A stretch of DNA of 35,346 bases from RGIG4708 sp045633845 (GCA_045633845.1 JAZQZC010000003.1:1-35346); one strand, 5' to 3'. Counted from the stretch's first letter, positions 1-8,853 are shown. The notes: generated from the sequence alone by a model not told the origin. Numbers and translations are program-made.

Positions 1-159
1 AAATTCCATCTGTTTCAGGTCGAGGAATTTTAAAAGTGAGAATTTTTGGTTGCGTAAGGCAAAAACGCAGGTAATCCTTGATGGATTACCGAGTATTTTA
101 ACACAGCGAAAGCGAAAATTCACCTTTTAAAATCGAGGTTCAGATTACTCTCTTTCGGC
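1..159 (+). repeat. Right part of a 276 bp structured repeat (copy A)
   Basis: This stretch is non-coding and aligns with the reverse complement of 30402-30547. Shared blocks include TTTCAGGTCGA, AAGGCAAAA, CGCAG and ATTTTAAC, in the same order. It holds a hairpin (70-77 with 83-90). Its last bases, 137-159, pair with the first bases of the other part at 35201 onward. The first 33 bases are identical to the last 33 bases of the window, so 35201-35346 plus 34-159 would make one complete element of the same length as the internal copy. The next gene's ribosome site begins just after it. Whether the two parts come from one genomic copy cannot be seen here. Confidence 0.75.
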
Positions 160-177
160 TAATCAGAGGTGTATTTA

Positions 178-963
178 ATGAAAAAATTTATCACTTGTTT
201 TACACTTACAATATTAATACTTTCAATGTGTCTTACATGCACGGCAACGGAGGGAATTGCTCAAAACCTTATCAGCAGCGACCTGCCGCAGATTATGCTT
301 TTGGCAACAGTGAGTGATATTGACGACAAATATGTTTACATCGAGGTATATAACACAGTTGGTGAGGAGAACAGCGGCGATGATTATGTTGACGTGCTCA
401 AGGTTGACAAATTCAAATACTCCTATTGTCAGGAGCATGCCGACAGCTACAATACACCTAAAATAGGCGATAATATATTTATTTCTCTAAACAATAACGG
501 AGCAGCATATTCTGTAAACGGCGTTGCATACAAAACAGACACAGTAGATGCAAGAACTCTCAATATACTGGCACCTGTTGATATGAAAAACAAAGAATGT
601 ATGGCAGATGTTGTTGCCATTGCATATTTTGTCCGTTCAAACGGAATGGACCACGGCTTTGTTGTAAAAGACGGCACTGTAAGCGTTGTAAAGGATGGAG
701 AGGAAACCAGGCTGTATCCGGGTGACCTTAAAAATGCAATTCCTGTTATATATATCGACAGTACAGGCAAAAATGTAGAGGAAGTAAAACAACAGGATGT
801 TATAAATGTAACAGGCAACCCCTTTGAAAATGTGTGGGGTACATACAACAAGGAGGTTGTTTTTGCAAAACGCGTGCTTGCAACAGGTATAATTTTTGCA
901 GGAATTATATTGGGGATGATTGTTGTATACATTTATGCCAACAGAAAGAGCAAACAGAGGTAA
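178..963 (+). CDS. Signal-anchored exported protein of unknown function
   Basis: I do not recognise the family of this 261-residue protein. The N-terminus (MKKFITCFTLTILILSMCL) is a typical signal peptide. A hydrophobic helix near residues 232-255 is followed by a basic tail (NRKSKQR), so about 200 residues should face outside, held at the C-terminus. The outer part is rich in beta-prone stretches and acidic residues, with no catalytic motif I can name. I chose ATG 178 because AGAGGTG lies at the right distance; a GTG nine bases upstream is part of that ribosome site. The stop is three bases before the Nudix gene, so the two are probably co-transcribed. The upstream region is repeat copy A, and no clear promoter is seen. 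Confidence 0.75.
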   Translation: MKKFITCFTLTILILSMCLTCTATEGIAQNLISSDLPQIMLLATVSDIDDKYVYIEVYNTVGEENSGDDYVDVLKVDKFKYSYCQEHADSYNTPKIGDNIFISLNNNGAAYSVNGVAYKTDTVDARTLNILAPVDMKNKECMADVVAIAYFVRSNGMDHGFVVKDGTVSVVKDGEETRLYPGDLKNAIPVIYIDSTGKNVEEVKQQDVINVTGNPFENVWGTYNKEVVFAKRVLATGIIFAGIILGMIVVYIYANRKSKQR

Positions 964-966
964 GCT

Positions 967-1506
967 ATGAATTATAAAGAAATTGTAAAAGATACCAAAA
1001 AAATTTACGACGGCAAAATAATAAAGGTTGTAACGCACACTGTTGAGTGCCCGAACGGCATTGAGGCACAGCGTGAAATTGTATGCCACCCTGGCGGCGT
1101 TGCAGTGGTTCCTGTAGACCAAAATGGCTTTGTATATATGGTTCGTCAGTACAGAATTCCATATGACGCAGTGATGCTGGAGGTGCCTGCAGGCAAGCTT
1201 GACAAGGGCGAAAATCCCGACCTTGCGGCACAAAGAGAGCTTAAGGAAGAAACAGGTCTTACGGCAGAAACAATGGTGTTTATGGGGCATTTTTATCCCA
1301 CTGTTGGATTTTGTGATGAAGATTTGAGAATGTACCTTGCTAACGGGCTGAGTCAGGGCGAAACAGACCCCGACGAAGATGAATTTGTTGAGGTAGAAAA
1401 AATACATATGGATAAGCTTGTTCAAATGATAATGAACGGCGAAATATCCGACGGCAAAACCATTGCAGCAATATTTAAGGCAAGAGAAATATTAAAAAAA
1501 GATTGA
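967..1506 (+). CDS. nudF: Nudix hydrolase, ADP-ribose pyrophosphatase type
   Basis: The 179-residue protein has a complete Nudix box at residues 77-98 (G-x5-E-x7-REL-x-EE-x-GL), with the acidic residues that bind the catalytic metal. The sequence before it, including VRQYR and LEVPAGK, is typical of the ADP-ribose pyrophosphatase branch, which cleaves ADP-ribose to AMP and ribose 5-phosphate in the cytoplasm. Length fits the family. It starts three bases after the preceding gene, with its ribosome site inside that gene's end, and its stop lies in the stem of an intrinsic terminator. Another nucleoside diphosphate sugar as substrate cannot be excluded. The assignment to Nudix is firm; the substrate follows from family resemblance. 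Confidence 0.9.
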   Translation: MNYKEIVKDTKKIYDGKIIKVVTHTVECPNGIEAQREIVCHPGGVAVVPVDQNGFVYMVRQYRIPYDAVMLEVPAGKLDKGENPDLAAQRELKEETGLTAETMVFMGHFYPTVGFCDEDLRMYLANGLSQGETDPDEDEFVEVEKIHMDKLVQMIMNGEISDGKTIAAIFKAREILKKD

Positions 1507-1528
1507 ACAAATCAGTTCAATCTTTTTT
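1494..1528 (+). terminator. Bidirectional intrinsic terminator between nudF and holA
   Basis: Stem AAAGATTGAAC pairs with GTTCAATCTTT around a short loop. A T run follows on the plus strand, and an A run before the stem provides a T run on the minus strand. It can end both the Nudix transcript and the convergent comEC-holA transcript. Confidence 0.85.
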
Positions 1529-1565
1529 ACTATATAGTGAAATATTCAAACAAATCTTGTATGTG

Positions 1566-2564
1566 TTATGAGTTGTTGCTATGCGAGCAGCTTGCCACAA
1601 TCATACTAAGCTCAAGCCAACCGTCGCTTTGTCCTGATTTTACCTTTTGGTCGGCACTCTGACATAAATAAACCACATTGTCAAGCTGTTTTATGTTCAG
1701 CTTTTTTACAATCTGCAAATCTCTTTTTATAAAAAAATCCCTTGATTTTGTCTTGATTGCTATCTGACTTACAGGCAGATTTTCGAGCAGTTTAATCTTT
1801 CGGTAGGAGGCAAATTTTGAAAATACTGCAGGCAGTATTTCGGGTGGCTTAAGACCAAGCTTTTTCATATCCTCAAGCTTTTTTTGAGCGGCAGCCACAT
1901 TGCCTTTTGCAATGTCCTCCGCCATTTCAAAAACCTGACTTTCAACAGATTTGTTTACAAGTGTGTCAATATCCTGCTTTGTAATAACGGGATTTTCTTT
2001 TTTGTAGCATATGAGCTTTTCAAGCTCGCATTTTATGTTTATCATTCCAGGATTGCACGACTCAATCAAATATTCAATATCATTTGCACTCATCTGCTTT
2101 CCATTTGCCTTTAAAATTTTTGCAACCCAGGCTGTAAGCGAAGCGCCTTTTTGTAGCGGAAATTCTGCCACATATCCGTTTTTGCAAATGGCTTTGTAAA
2201 TTACACTGCGTTTGTCAACCTCATTTTCGTAAAATACAATTACCGCATAATCGGGAATATCCTCAAAAACCTTTGGCCAAAATTTTTTTTCGTCCTCTGT
2301 TGCTTTTTTGAGAATACCTGTGTTTTTTATCACGAGTATTTTTTTGTCGCACATAAGAGGGTAGGAGTCAACAAAAGAGTTTACAGTCATTTCATCAGTT
2401 GCTTCTCTTGAAACCACCATTGTGTTAAAATCATCCGATGCGCCGTCTGTTACAGAGTTGACAAGGCTGTTTAAATAATACTCTTCAAGAAATATCTCTT
2501 CTCCCGTTATCAGATACAATTTTTTGTATGCTTTGTTGTTTATATCTGCAATAATATTTTTCAA
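1566..2564 (-). CDS. holA: DNA polymerase III subunit delta
   Basis: This 332-residue protein has the layout of the clamp-loader delta subunit, which opens the sliding clamp during replication. The N-terminus (YLITGEEIFLEEYY) matches the start of the family's AAA+-like fold, which lacks a working ATP site. The middle (NPGMINIKCELEKLICY) and the helical C-terminal collar domain also fit. The start is TTG, overlapping the comEC stop in the four bases TTGA, a sign of translational coupling. The order comEC-holA is common in Bacillota. It shares the comEC promoter and the terminator at 1494-1528. Confidence 0.93.
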   Translation of the reverse strand: MKNIIADINNKAYKKLYLITGEEIFLEEYYLNSLVNSVTDGASDDFNTMVVSREATDEMTVNSFVDSYPLMCDKKILVIKNTGILKKATEDEKKFWPKVFEDIPDYAVIVFYENEVDKRSVIYKAICKNGYVAEFPLQKGASLTAWVAKILKANGKQMSANDIEYLIESCNPGMINIKCELEKLICYKKENPVITKQDIDTLVNKSVESQVFEMAEDIAKGNVAAAQKKLEDMKKLGLKPPEILPAVFSKFASYRKIKLLENLPVSQIAIKTKSRDFFIKRDLQIVKKLNIKQLDNVVYLCQSADQKVKSGQSDGWLELSMIVASCSHSNNS

Positions 2565-4768
2565 TTAACATTCTTCTTTCTTGCTTTGATTTGGTTTATT
2601 GTAGCTCCGTCTGTTGCAAAAGTAATTGTCTGATTGTAATCAGTACGATATGTAGTAATTTTTCTGTTTTCAAGTATTTGTATAAGCTCATCGCTTACCG
2701 ATAAATAACGGTCTTTTATGGGAGCTGTTATAACTGCATATTCGGGGTCGGCGTTTGATATATAGCTTTGCGTTGCTTTAACAGCATTGCCGTAATTGGG
2801 CAGCTTTAGCACTGTGCACTTTGTGTTTTGCGTTACTTGCTTTAAGCCATCTGCACCAAGGCAGCTGCTAAGCAAAAATGATATGTCGCCGTATGAGATT
2901 TTGTAAATTGCACAGGCGTTTTTGTTTTTGAGGTCAAAGTTGCTGCCTGCAACAGATATATTAACCCCGTCTAAAGTGTGTACATACTCTGAATTAATGT
3001 ATGTAACAGGAATTTCAAACCTTTTGGCAGTGTTAATAATCTTTTTTCTGTTGAACTGCACATTTTCGTTTTTTATATCAATGTCAGGCGGTATTGCAAC
3101 AGATTTTATATAACCCATAACAATCAGCTTGTTTACTGCATTTGTGTGCTCATCATCAAAATAGCTCAGGTACAATGTATCTATTTGTTTAATGCCGTTG
3201 TGCATAAAATATGTTTCAAACAAATCTTCAGCAGGGTTTTCAAAACTTGCAGAGCCGCAGTCAAACATTATGTTTTTGCCAAGCGGCGTTGTAACAAGAG
3301 TAGCTTCACCCTTTAAACAGTTTATAAAAGTAACCTTTGTTTTGTTGCTCGGCATACAACATACCGACGTGGCAACAAAGGCAAATATCAGCACTATAAT
3401 AACTGCATTTTCATGTTTGTGCCTTTTTATTGATATTATAACACATACTGCAACTGCAAAAACAACATAAATCAAAAGTACATCCGTTAAACTTAGCCTG
3501 ACCATACATTTGTCTGCGCGGGTGACAAGCTCTGCAGCGGAGTTAATAAGCTTTGACAAAGTGAGGGGAACAAATTTGATTATATTTAAAACCTTGTGGG
3601 GCAAAAAGGCACACAGAATACAAAATGTAACAGAGCTGATAAGTAATCCGTTTGACAGTGGAATTACCACAATGTTTGCCAAAGATGAAACTGTAGATAT
3701 AAAGCAAAAGCAATATGCACACACAGGAGCAGTTACAAAGGTGGAGCCGGTAGATATAACTGTGGATGTCATCAAATATCCGTCTGTTTTACCATTGGTA
3801 TATTTTTGACGCAAATTAACCGCAAGGCACAACCCATAGGTTGACAAAAATGACAGCTGATATGCAGTGCTGAATATCTGATACGGCATAAACAGCAAAA
3901 TCACATATGCTGCAATAACAATTGATGAGGTAATGTTGAAATCACGCTTTGTCAGCATACACAATGCCGTTACTGCACACATAAGTATAACTCTTGTAAT
4001 TGATATCCCGTAGCCTGTAAACATATACAAAAGCACCGAAATTATCACTGCACTTAATTTGGCAATATGGGATGTGCGTCTTTTGCTAAATGGCAGCAAT
4101 GCCATAATATATGCAAAAACAGATATAAAAATACCTGTATGCAATCCTGATACCGAAACTATGTGATATATTCCTGCTTTTTGGTACATTTCGGTTAAAT
4201 TTTCGTCAATGTCGGTGCGGTCACCTGTAAGCATTGCATTTATAAGGGCTCTGTCATCACCGTCAAAATACTTTTTAATGCTCAAAATTGCTTTTTTCTG
4301 CAGCTTGTAAAGGCAGCCGTCAAGTCCTTTGCCCTCGGATACCAGTTCAACCTTCAAAATACTGTCAGAACTGCATATTGCAATGGTGTTTTTGGACATC
4401 AGGTAATTTCGATAATCAAAATTGCCGTAATTTGCACTGGTATTTGCCGCTTCAATAGCCGCGTCAACTTGTATTTTGTTGCCGTACTTTAATATGTCAT
4501 AATAATTTTTGCTCATATCAAACTGAATTTTGTACCCGGTTATATCAGCGGGATGGTCTGTGCTTATAACATCAGCAAAAACCCTTATTTTGTTGTCTTT
4601 TGTATATGGAAATTCGCTTATTGTGCAAATGTATTTATAGCTTGTGTTGCTGTTTTGTTCAATATCTTTTACGGCATCGTTAAATTTGTTAACATAATTT
4701 ATTATGCAAGCAAAAATAATTGCAATTGCTGCAAACATCAAAATTGCCCTGATGTGAATTTTTATCAT
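2561..4768 (-). CDS. comEC: ComEC/Rec2 DNA-uptake channel protein
   Basis: The 735-residue membrane protein carries the ComEC layout: an N-terminal membrane helix and extracytoplasmic domain to about residue 170, the competence channel domain with the signature IVSVSGLHTG and many helices, and a C-terminal metallo-beta-lactamase-like domain. In competent bacteria it carries single-stranded DNA across the membrane. I place the start at ATG 4768 because the promoter -10 box lies at 4797-4802, upstream of it; longer versions reaching 4828 would start before the promoter. In the C-terminal domain the usual SHxDxDH ligand motif reads SYFDDEH and the usual IDVGQGD block reads INCLKGE, so the nuclease-like site looks degenerate. 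It is followed by holA in one operon. Confidence 0.92.
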   Translation of the reverse strand: MIKIHIRAILMFAAIAIIFACIINYVNKFNDAVKDIEQNSNTSYKYICTISEFPYTKDNKIRVFADVISTDHPADITGYKIQFDMSKNYYDILKYGNKIQVDAAIEAANTSANYGNFDYRNYLMSKNTIAICSSDSILKVELVSEGKGLDGCLYKLQKKAILSIKKYFDGDDRALINAMLTGDRTDIDENLTEMYQKAGIYHIVSVSGLHTGIFISVFAYIMALLPFSKRRTSHIAKLSAVIISVLLYMFTGYGISITRVILMCAVTALCMLTKRDFNITSSIVIAAYVILLFMPYQIFSTAYQLSFLSTYGLCLAVNLRQKYTNGKTDGYLMTSTVISTGSTFVTAPVCAYCFCFISTVSSLANIVVIPLSNGLLISSVTFCILCAFLPHKVLNIIKFVPLTLSKLINSAAELVTRADKCMVRLSLTDVLLIYVVFAVAVCVIISIKRHKHENAVIIVLIFAFVATSVCCMPSNKTKVTFINCLKGEATLVTTPLGKNIMFDCGSASFENPAEDLFETYFMHNGIKQIDTLYLSYFDDEHTNAVNKLIVMGYIKSVAIPPDIDIKNENVQFNRKKIINTAKRFEIPVTYINSEYVHTLDGVNISVAGSNFDLKNKNACAIYKISYGDISFLLSSCLGADGLKQVTQNTKCTVLKLPNYGNAVKATQSYISNADPEYAVITAPIKDRYLSVSDELIQILENRKITTYRTDYNQTITFATDGATINQIKARKKNVN

Positions 4769-4796
4769 ATCCTCTGTCCTCTTGTAAGTTGAGTAT

Positions 4797-4825
4797 ATAA
4801 TATCACATTTTGTCGGATTTTGCAA
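4797..4825 (-). promoter_or_regulatory. Sigma-A promoter of comEC-holA
   Basis: On the minus strand TTGCAA (4820-4825) and TATTAT (4797-4802) are separated by 17 bases. Transcription would begin near 4790, about 20 bases before the chosen comEC start. This placement helps decide the start codon. Confidence 0.7.
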
Positions 4826-4881
4826 CAAAAAGCGTCAATTCACTTTGGTATGCTAAATGGTAATTTACTAAAAATTTGTTA

Positions 4882-5463
4882 TTAACCAAATTTCAGTTCG
4901 TGAACGTCTTTTTTTATTCTTTCGTCATTCTCAATATAATCTATAATGTCCTTAGCGTTATCACTGTAAAAATACAATGTTTTGCACGCCTCTCGTATAA
5001 ATCTTTTTTGTGATGCTATTGCCATAAAATCCTCGAGCTCGGTGTAGTATCCGTCTATGTCAAAAATGGCAATGGGCTTTGTGTGGCGGCCAAGCTGCTT
5101 AAGGGTAAGCACCTGAAAAAACTCCTCCATTGTACCTATTCCTCCCGGTACAATAACAAATGCATCGGCCTTATCCTCCATACCTGCTTTGCGCTCCGCC
5201 ATATCCTTTGTAAATGTAAGCTCTGTACACTCATCGTAAAGCTTTTCTATATTTTCGTCGCGGAAAAACTCGGGGATAAAACCATAAATGTTGCCACCGC
5301 CTTTTTTGACACCTCGTGCCGCAGCACCCATAAGTCCGCCTCCGCCTGCGCCAAATACAAGGCTGTGACCCCTTTGGGCGAGAAGCTCCCCAAAGCTTTC
5401 TACAGCAGTTATATATTTGTTGTCTATTTCATTGCTTGCTGCTCCGTATACACATATATTCAT
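4882..5463 (-). CDS. LOG-family Rossmann-fold protein (TIGR00730 type)
   Basis: The 193-residue protein has the two defining motifs of the LOG family: the glycine-rich loop GAGGGGLMGAAARG at about residues 38-51 and PGGIGTMEE at 106-114. Studied members are cytokinin-riboside-5'-monophosphate phosphoribohydrolases, which remove ribose phosphate from modified or plain nucleotides. The bacterial substrate is often unknown, and older databases call these proteins lysine decarboxylase-like, which is misleading. It stands alone on the minus strand, divergent from the alpha/beta hydrolase gene, with its own promoter at 5498-5526. I see no hairpin terminator after it. The family call is firm; the physiological role is open. 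Confidence 0.9.
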   Translation of the reverse strand: MNICVYGAASNEIDNKYITAVESFGELLAQRGHSLVFGAGGGGLMGAAARGVKKGGGNIYGFIPEFFRDENIEKLYDECTELTFTKDMAERKAGMEDKADAFVIVPGGIGTMEEFFQVLTLKQLGRHTKPIAIFDIDGYYTELEDFMAIASQKRFIREACKTLYFYSDNAKDIIDYIENDERIKKDVHELKFG

Positions 5464-5497
5464 ATAATTACATTCCTTTCATCTGTTAATATAATTT

Positions 5498-5526
5498 ATT
5501 GTACCATTAATTTTGATTTAATTCAA
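5498..5526 (-). promoter_or_regulatory. Promoter of the LOG-family gene
   Basis: On the minus strand TTGAAT (5521-5526) is followed after 17 bases by TACAAT (5498-5503). It lies 35 bases upstream of the start codon and faces away from the promoter at 5569. Confidence 0.65.
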
Positions 5527-5568
5527 TAAATTTTGTTTATATTCATATTATATTAATATTGTTCGTAT

Positions 5569-5597
5569 GTGACAACTCAAATTACACATAATATAAA
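5569..5597 (+). promoter_or_regulatory. Promoter of the alpha/beta hydrolase gene
   Basis: GTGACA (5569-5574) and TATAAA (5592-5597) are 17 bases apart. A ribosome site, AAAGGGTGA, follows at 5605-5613. It is less close to consensus than the other promoters in the window. Confidence 0.5.
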
Positions 5598-5619
5598 TTG
5601 TTTGAAAGGGTGATATTTT

Positions 5620-6627
5620 GTGAAAAATTCAAAAAAACTTTTGCTTGGGTCAGGAGTGGCGGTTGGCTTTATATCTGCCGTTGCGGCAACAGCATATTCT
5701 GTTACACACAAAATGGTGAGTATTGCCATAAACCGCGAAAAACCAAGCAGCTCCCCAAAATCTGCAATAAGGCTGTCGGGCACACCGGTAAGTGAATTTG
5801 ACGAAAAAATTAAAATAGCAACACAAAAGCTTGAACAAGCTGTTACCGAAACTGTCGAAATTTCGGCAACAGACGGCGAAAAGCTTGTGGGTCATCTGTA
5901 CAGATGCGACAATGCAAAACGTATAATTATTGCCATGCACGGCTGGCGCTCATCGTGGTCAAGAGATTTTGGTCCTATTTCGGACTTTTGGCAGCAAAAC
6001 GGCTGCACCATTTTGTACGCCGACCAGAGAGGGCAAAACGGCAGCGGGGGAGATTATATAGGCTTTGGGCTTATAGAGCGGTTTGACTGCCGCGACTGGA
6101 TAGACTGGGTAAACCAAAATATTAATGCTGACCAACTCCCCATATATCTTGCAGGCATCTCTATGGGTGCAACTACAGTACTTATGGCTTCGAGCCTTGA
6201 GCTGAGCCCAAATGTGCATGGCATAATGGCAGATTGCGGCTTTACTTCGCCTCATGCAATCTGGAAGCACGTTGCCGACAACAATCTTCGCATTTCGTAC
6301 AGCCTGGTGTCTGCAATGGCAAACAGTATGTACAAAAAACGTATAGATATGAACACAGACGAGTATTCAACTACCCAAGCCCTTGCCGAAACAGATATTC
6401 CCGTGCTGCTTATTCATGGCAGTGATGACCGCTTTGTGCCTGTAGAAATGACTTACCAAAATTATAAAGCCTGCCGCTCTCCCAAAAAGCTTCTTATTGT
6501 ACCCGGCGCAACTCATGCAATGAGCTACTATATAAACAGGTATGAGTATGAAGGTATTGTAAAAAAATTCTGGAAAGAGTTTGACAAAAGTATTATTCCA
6601 TCAGATAATGTAATACCCTTGCAGTAA
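5620..6627 (+). CDS. Membrane-anchored alpha/beta hydrolase
   Basis: The 335-residue protein begins with a short basic segment and a hydrophobic helix (about residues 7-27), so it is probably anchored or exported. The alpha/beta hydrolase core follows. The oxyanion block is MHGWRSS, the nucleophile elbow is GISMG with Ser181, the acid is Asp270 in HGSDDRFVP, and the base is His299 in PGATHA. It resembles the BAAT/YqkD-like serine hydrolases of Bacillota; the substrate is unknown. The start is GTG 5620, supported by AAAGGGTGA seven bases upstream. It is a single-gene unit closed by the terminator at 6643-6694. Confidence 0.88.
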   Translation: MKNSKKLLLGSGVAVGFISAVAATAYSVTHKMVSIAINREKPSSSPKSAIRLSGTPVSEFDEKIKIATQKLEQAVTETVEISATDGEKLVGHLYRCDNAKRIIIAMHGWRSSWSRDFGPISDFWQQNGCTILYADQRGQNGSGGDYIGFGLIERFDCRDWIDWVNQNINADQLPIYLAGISMGATTVLMASSLELSPNVHGIMADCGFTSPHAIWKHVADNNLRISYSLVSAMANSMYKKRIDMNTDEYSTTQALAETDIPVLLIHGSDDRFVPVEMTYQNYKACRSPKKLLIVPGATHAMSYYINRYEYEGIVKKFWKEFDKSIIPSDNVIPLQ

Positions 6628-6642
6628 TATTGAGTGTTTACA

Positions 6643-6694
6643 AACTGCATCATTTATGTTTTTATGTAAATAATGATGCAGTTATTCTTTTTTA
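6643..6694 (+). terminator. Intrinsic terminator after the alpha/beta hydrolase
   Basis: AACTGCATCATT (6643-6654) pairs perfectly with AATGATGCAGTT (6672-6683), and a T-rich run follows. Confidence 0.8.
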
Positions 6695-6730
6695 AAACTT
6701 GTCACATAGCTTGAAAATTAATCAAATGTC

Positions 6731-6776
6731 TTGACAAGTTAACCTAAATAAACTATAATAGTTAATGTTGATTAAC
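6731..6776 (+). promoter_or_regulatory. Consensus promoter and palindromic operator of the MarR-MATE operon
   Basis: TTGACA (6731-6736) and TATAAT (6754-6759) match the sigma-A consensus exactly, with a 17 base spacer. Just downstream GTTAAT (6761-6766) and ATTAAC (6771-6776) form a perfect inverted repeat with a four base centre, and a further GTTAAC lies inside the spacer. A MarR dimer bound there would block transcription, so autoregulation is likely. The operator role is inferred. Confidence 0.75.
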
Positions 6777-6791
6777 AATCGGAGGTATAAA

Positions 6792-7301
6792 ATGGATAAG
6801 TATGCAAGGGCAAATGTCATTTTGTCAAAATTCTGCAAAGGATATATGGAATTGAAAAAAGATTTACCCATAAGACCGAGTCAAATGGCTGTGCTTAATA
6901 TTATTGTGCAAAAAGAAGGCATTTTTACTCCGCTTATGATTGCAGAACTGCTTGAAGTGTCCAAGCCTATGATTACAGCGCACATAACTGCTTTGGAAAA
7001 GAAAGAATATATTACAAAGCAATATTCTAAAGAGGATAAAAGAAGCTTTTATGTTATACCAACACAGAAAGCAAAAAAGCTGGTAGAAAAGGCTACACAA
7101 AAAACAAAAGAACATCTTCAGTGTTTAGAAAGTGAATTGGGCAGTGATGCTTTTGAAGAGCTTTTAACCATTCTTAATGACACGAACAATGTGTTATCAG
7201 ATATGAGAAAGGTAAATGCTATTTTGGAAAGAAAGGCTGCAATGAAAGAAGCTATGGAATCAAGAAGAAAACCTAAAGATGTTGAACAATTTCATTGCTG
7301 A
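6792..7301 (+). CDS. MarR-family transcriptional regulator
   Basis: This 169-residue protein has the MarR winged helix fold: an N-terminal dimer helix, the helix-turn-helix at about residues 50-80 (LMIAELLEVSKPMITAHITALEKKEYI), and the basic wing with the DKRSFYV motif (D-x-R is the family hallmark). ATG 6792 follows GGAGGT at proper spacing; an upstream TTG would lie across the operator. It is followed after 18 bases by a MATE exporter, so it probably represses that pump and itself and is released by a small ligand, as in other MarR-efflux pairs. The ligand is unknown. Confidence 0.9.
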   Translation: MDKYARANVILSKFCKGYMELKKDLPIRPSQMAVLNIIVQKEGIFTPLMIAELLEVSKPMITAHITALEKKEYITKQYSKEDKRSFYVIPTQKAKKLVEKATQKTKEHLQCLESELGSDAFEELLTILNDTNNVLSDMRKVNAILERKAAMKEAMESRRKPKDVEQFHC

Positions 7302-7319
7302 AAGAGGTGAACAACAAGT

Positions 7320-8681
7320 ATGAGTCAAAATATAAACACAGGTGCAGACAGCCAATACAGAAAAATGACTGAAACACCTGTAGCAAAACTGATAATATCA
7401 CTTGGCATACCGACGACAATCAGTATGCTTATTACAAATATATATAATATGGCCGATTCGTATTTTGTCAGCCAGTTATCCCTTAGTGCAGGTGGTGCTA
7501 CGAGTATTGTGTTTGGTGTTATGTCAATACTTCAGGCCTTTGGATTTATGTTCGGACACGGTGCAGGAAGTAATATTAGTCGTATGCTCGGCAGCAAGCA
7601 CATTGAAAAAGCAAGTAAATATGCATCGACGGGATTTTTCTGGTCACTGTTTATCGGATTTTTAATAATGATTGGTGGTTTGATATTCATTGAACCGCTG
7701 ATGAGACTGCTTGGAAGCACCGACACAATTTTACCCTATGCGATAGACTACTGTACCTACATACTGATTGCCGCACCTGCTATGACGGGAAGCTGTGTAC
7801 TGAATAACATACTCCGTTATGAAGGGAAAGCAACACTTGCTATGATAGGTCTGACAACAGGCGGAATACTTAATATGCTGCTTGATCCGTTATTTATCTT
7901 TATATTCAGAATGGATATCAGTGGGGCTGGGCTCGCAACGGCGTTGTCACAGTACATATCCTTTGCAATTCTTATATCGGTTTTTCTTGCAAGAAGAACA
8001 CAGACACAACTCTCAATAAAATATATTGCAAAAGAACCGAGTGTTATATGGGATATTGTGATTACAGGAATTCCAAGCCTTGCAAGACAAGGCTTAAACA
8101 GCGTTTCAACAATGGTACTTAATATGCAGGCAAAGTTGTTTGGAGATGCTGCAATTGCGGCTATGGGCTATGTAGGAAGAACATCAAGCCTTATATTCAG
8201 TGTAGGTCTTGGAATAGGACAAGGTTTTCAGCCTGTGTCCGGATTTAACTATGGAGCAAAGAAATATTCAAGAGTGAAAAAAGGCACTTTGTTTACCCTC
8301 GGTTTTGGAGAGGCATTTATCGGAATTATTTCAGCGGTTTGCTTTATCCTTGCACCGCAGATTATTTCGCTTTTCAGAAAAGAAGCTGAAGTAATACTGA
8401 TTGGTAGTGAGGCACTTAGAATTCAATGTGTATTTCTCTTATTTTTACCGGTATCGGTAGTAGTTACAATGTTATTTCAAAGTATAGGAAAAAGCCTGCC
8501 GGCACTCATATTGTCCTGCCTGCAAAGCGGATTGGTCTTTATTCCTTTGTGCCTGGTTTTGCCACAATTTTTAGGAATAAGAGGCATTGAATTGTCGCAG
8601 CCTCTGGCTTATTTCGTGTCAGCTCTTGTTTCATTCCCTTGTATGCTTTTGTTTTTGAAGCAATTACCGAAAGATGAATAA
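7320..8681 (+). CDS. MATE-family multidrug efflux transporter
   Basis: The 453-residue integral membrane protein has twelve predicted helices in two similar halves and begins with the MATE-like segment PVAKLIISLGIPTTISML. Members export cationic drugs or metabolites in exchange for sodium or protons. Length is normal and the reading frame is intact. The start ATG 7320 is preceded by AAAGAGGTGA. It is the second gene of the MarR operon, and no other gene follows before the terminator-like copy at 8735. Which compounds it exports cannot be read from the sequence. Confidence 0.93.
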   Translation: MSQNINTGADSQYRKMTETPVAKLIISLGIPTTISMLITNIYNMADSYFVSQLSLSAGGATSIVFGVMSILQAFGFMFGHGAGSNISRMLGSKHIEKASKYASTGFFWSLFIGFLIMIGGLIFIEPLMRLLGSTDTILPYAIDYCTYILIAAPAMTGSCVLNNILRYEGKATLAMIGLTTGGILNMLLDPLFIFIFRMDISGAGLATALSQYISFAILISVFLARRTQTQLSIKYIAKEPSVIWDIVITGIPSLARQGLNSVSTMVLNMQAKLFGDAAIAAMGYVGRTSSLIFSVGLGIGQGFQPVSGFNYGAKKYSRVKKGTLFTLGFGEAFIGIISAVCFILAPQIISLFRKEAEVILIGSEALRIQCVFLLFLPVSVVVTMLFQSIGKSLPALILSCLQSGLVFIPLCLVLPQFLGIRGIELSQPLAYFVSALVSFPCMLLFLKQLPKDE

Positions 8682-8698
8682 GGGGCGAGTCTCACTTA

Positions 8699-8784
8699 TC
8701 TTAGGGTTCAAATCCCCTCGATTATATGCAAAACAAAAAGCCACCCTCAAAGGTGACTTTTTGTTTTGGCGGAGTCGGTGGGAT
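8699..8784. repeat. 86 bp direct repeat, copy 1, with a tRNA-Ser 3' end
   Basis: This segment is identical base for base to 8906-8991, 207 bases downstream. It contains a T-arm-like sequence, a bidirectional hairpin (AAAAAGCCACC with GGTGACTTTTT, 8735-8762), and the last 18 bases of the tRNA-Ser gene including CCA. The match ends abruptly inside the tRNA. The hairpin probably ends the MATE transcript. Placement of a tRNA 3' end on the far side of a segment resembles an attachment-site duplication, but no integrase is present. Confidence 0.9.
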
Positions 8785-8853
8785 AAGTATTGCGTTGCAA
8801 TCCTTGCTGCTTGTCCACCCAAACTCTGCGAGTTTCGGTACCGGACTGCGCAA

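Noticed and set aside
637..1425. A 262-residue minus-strand reading frame over the first two genes
   Set aside because: It lies opposite a complete Nudix box and a signal-anchored gene and shows no motif or ribosome site.
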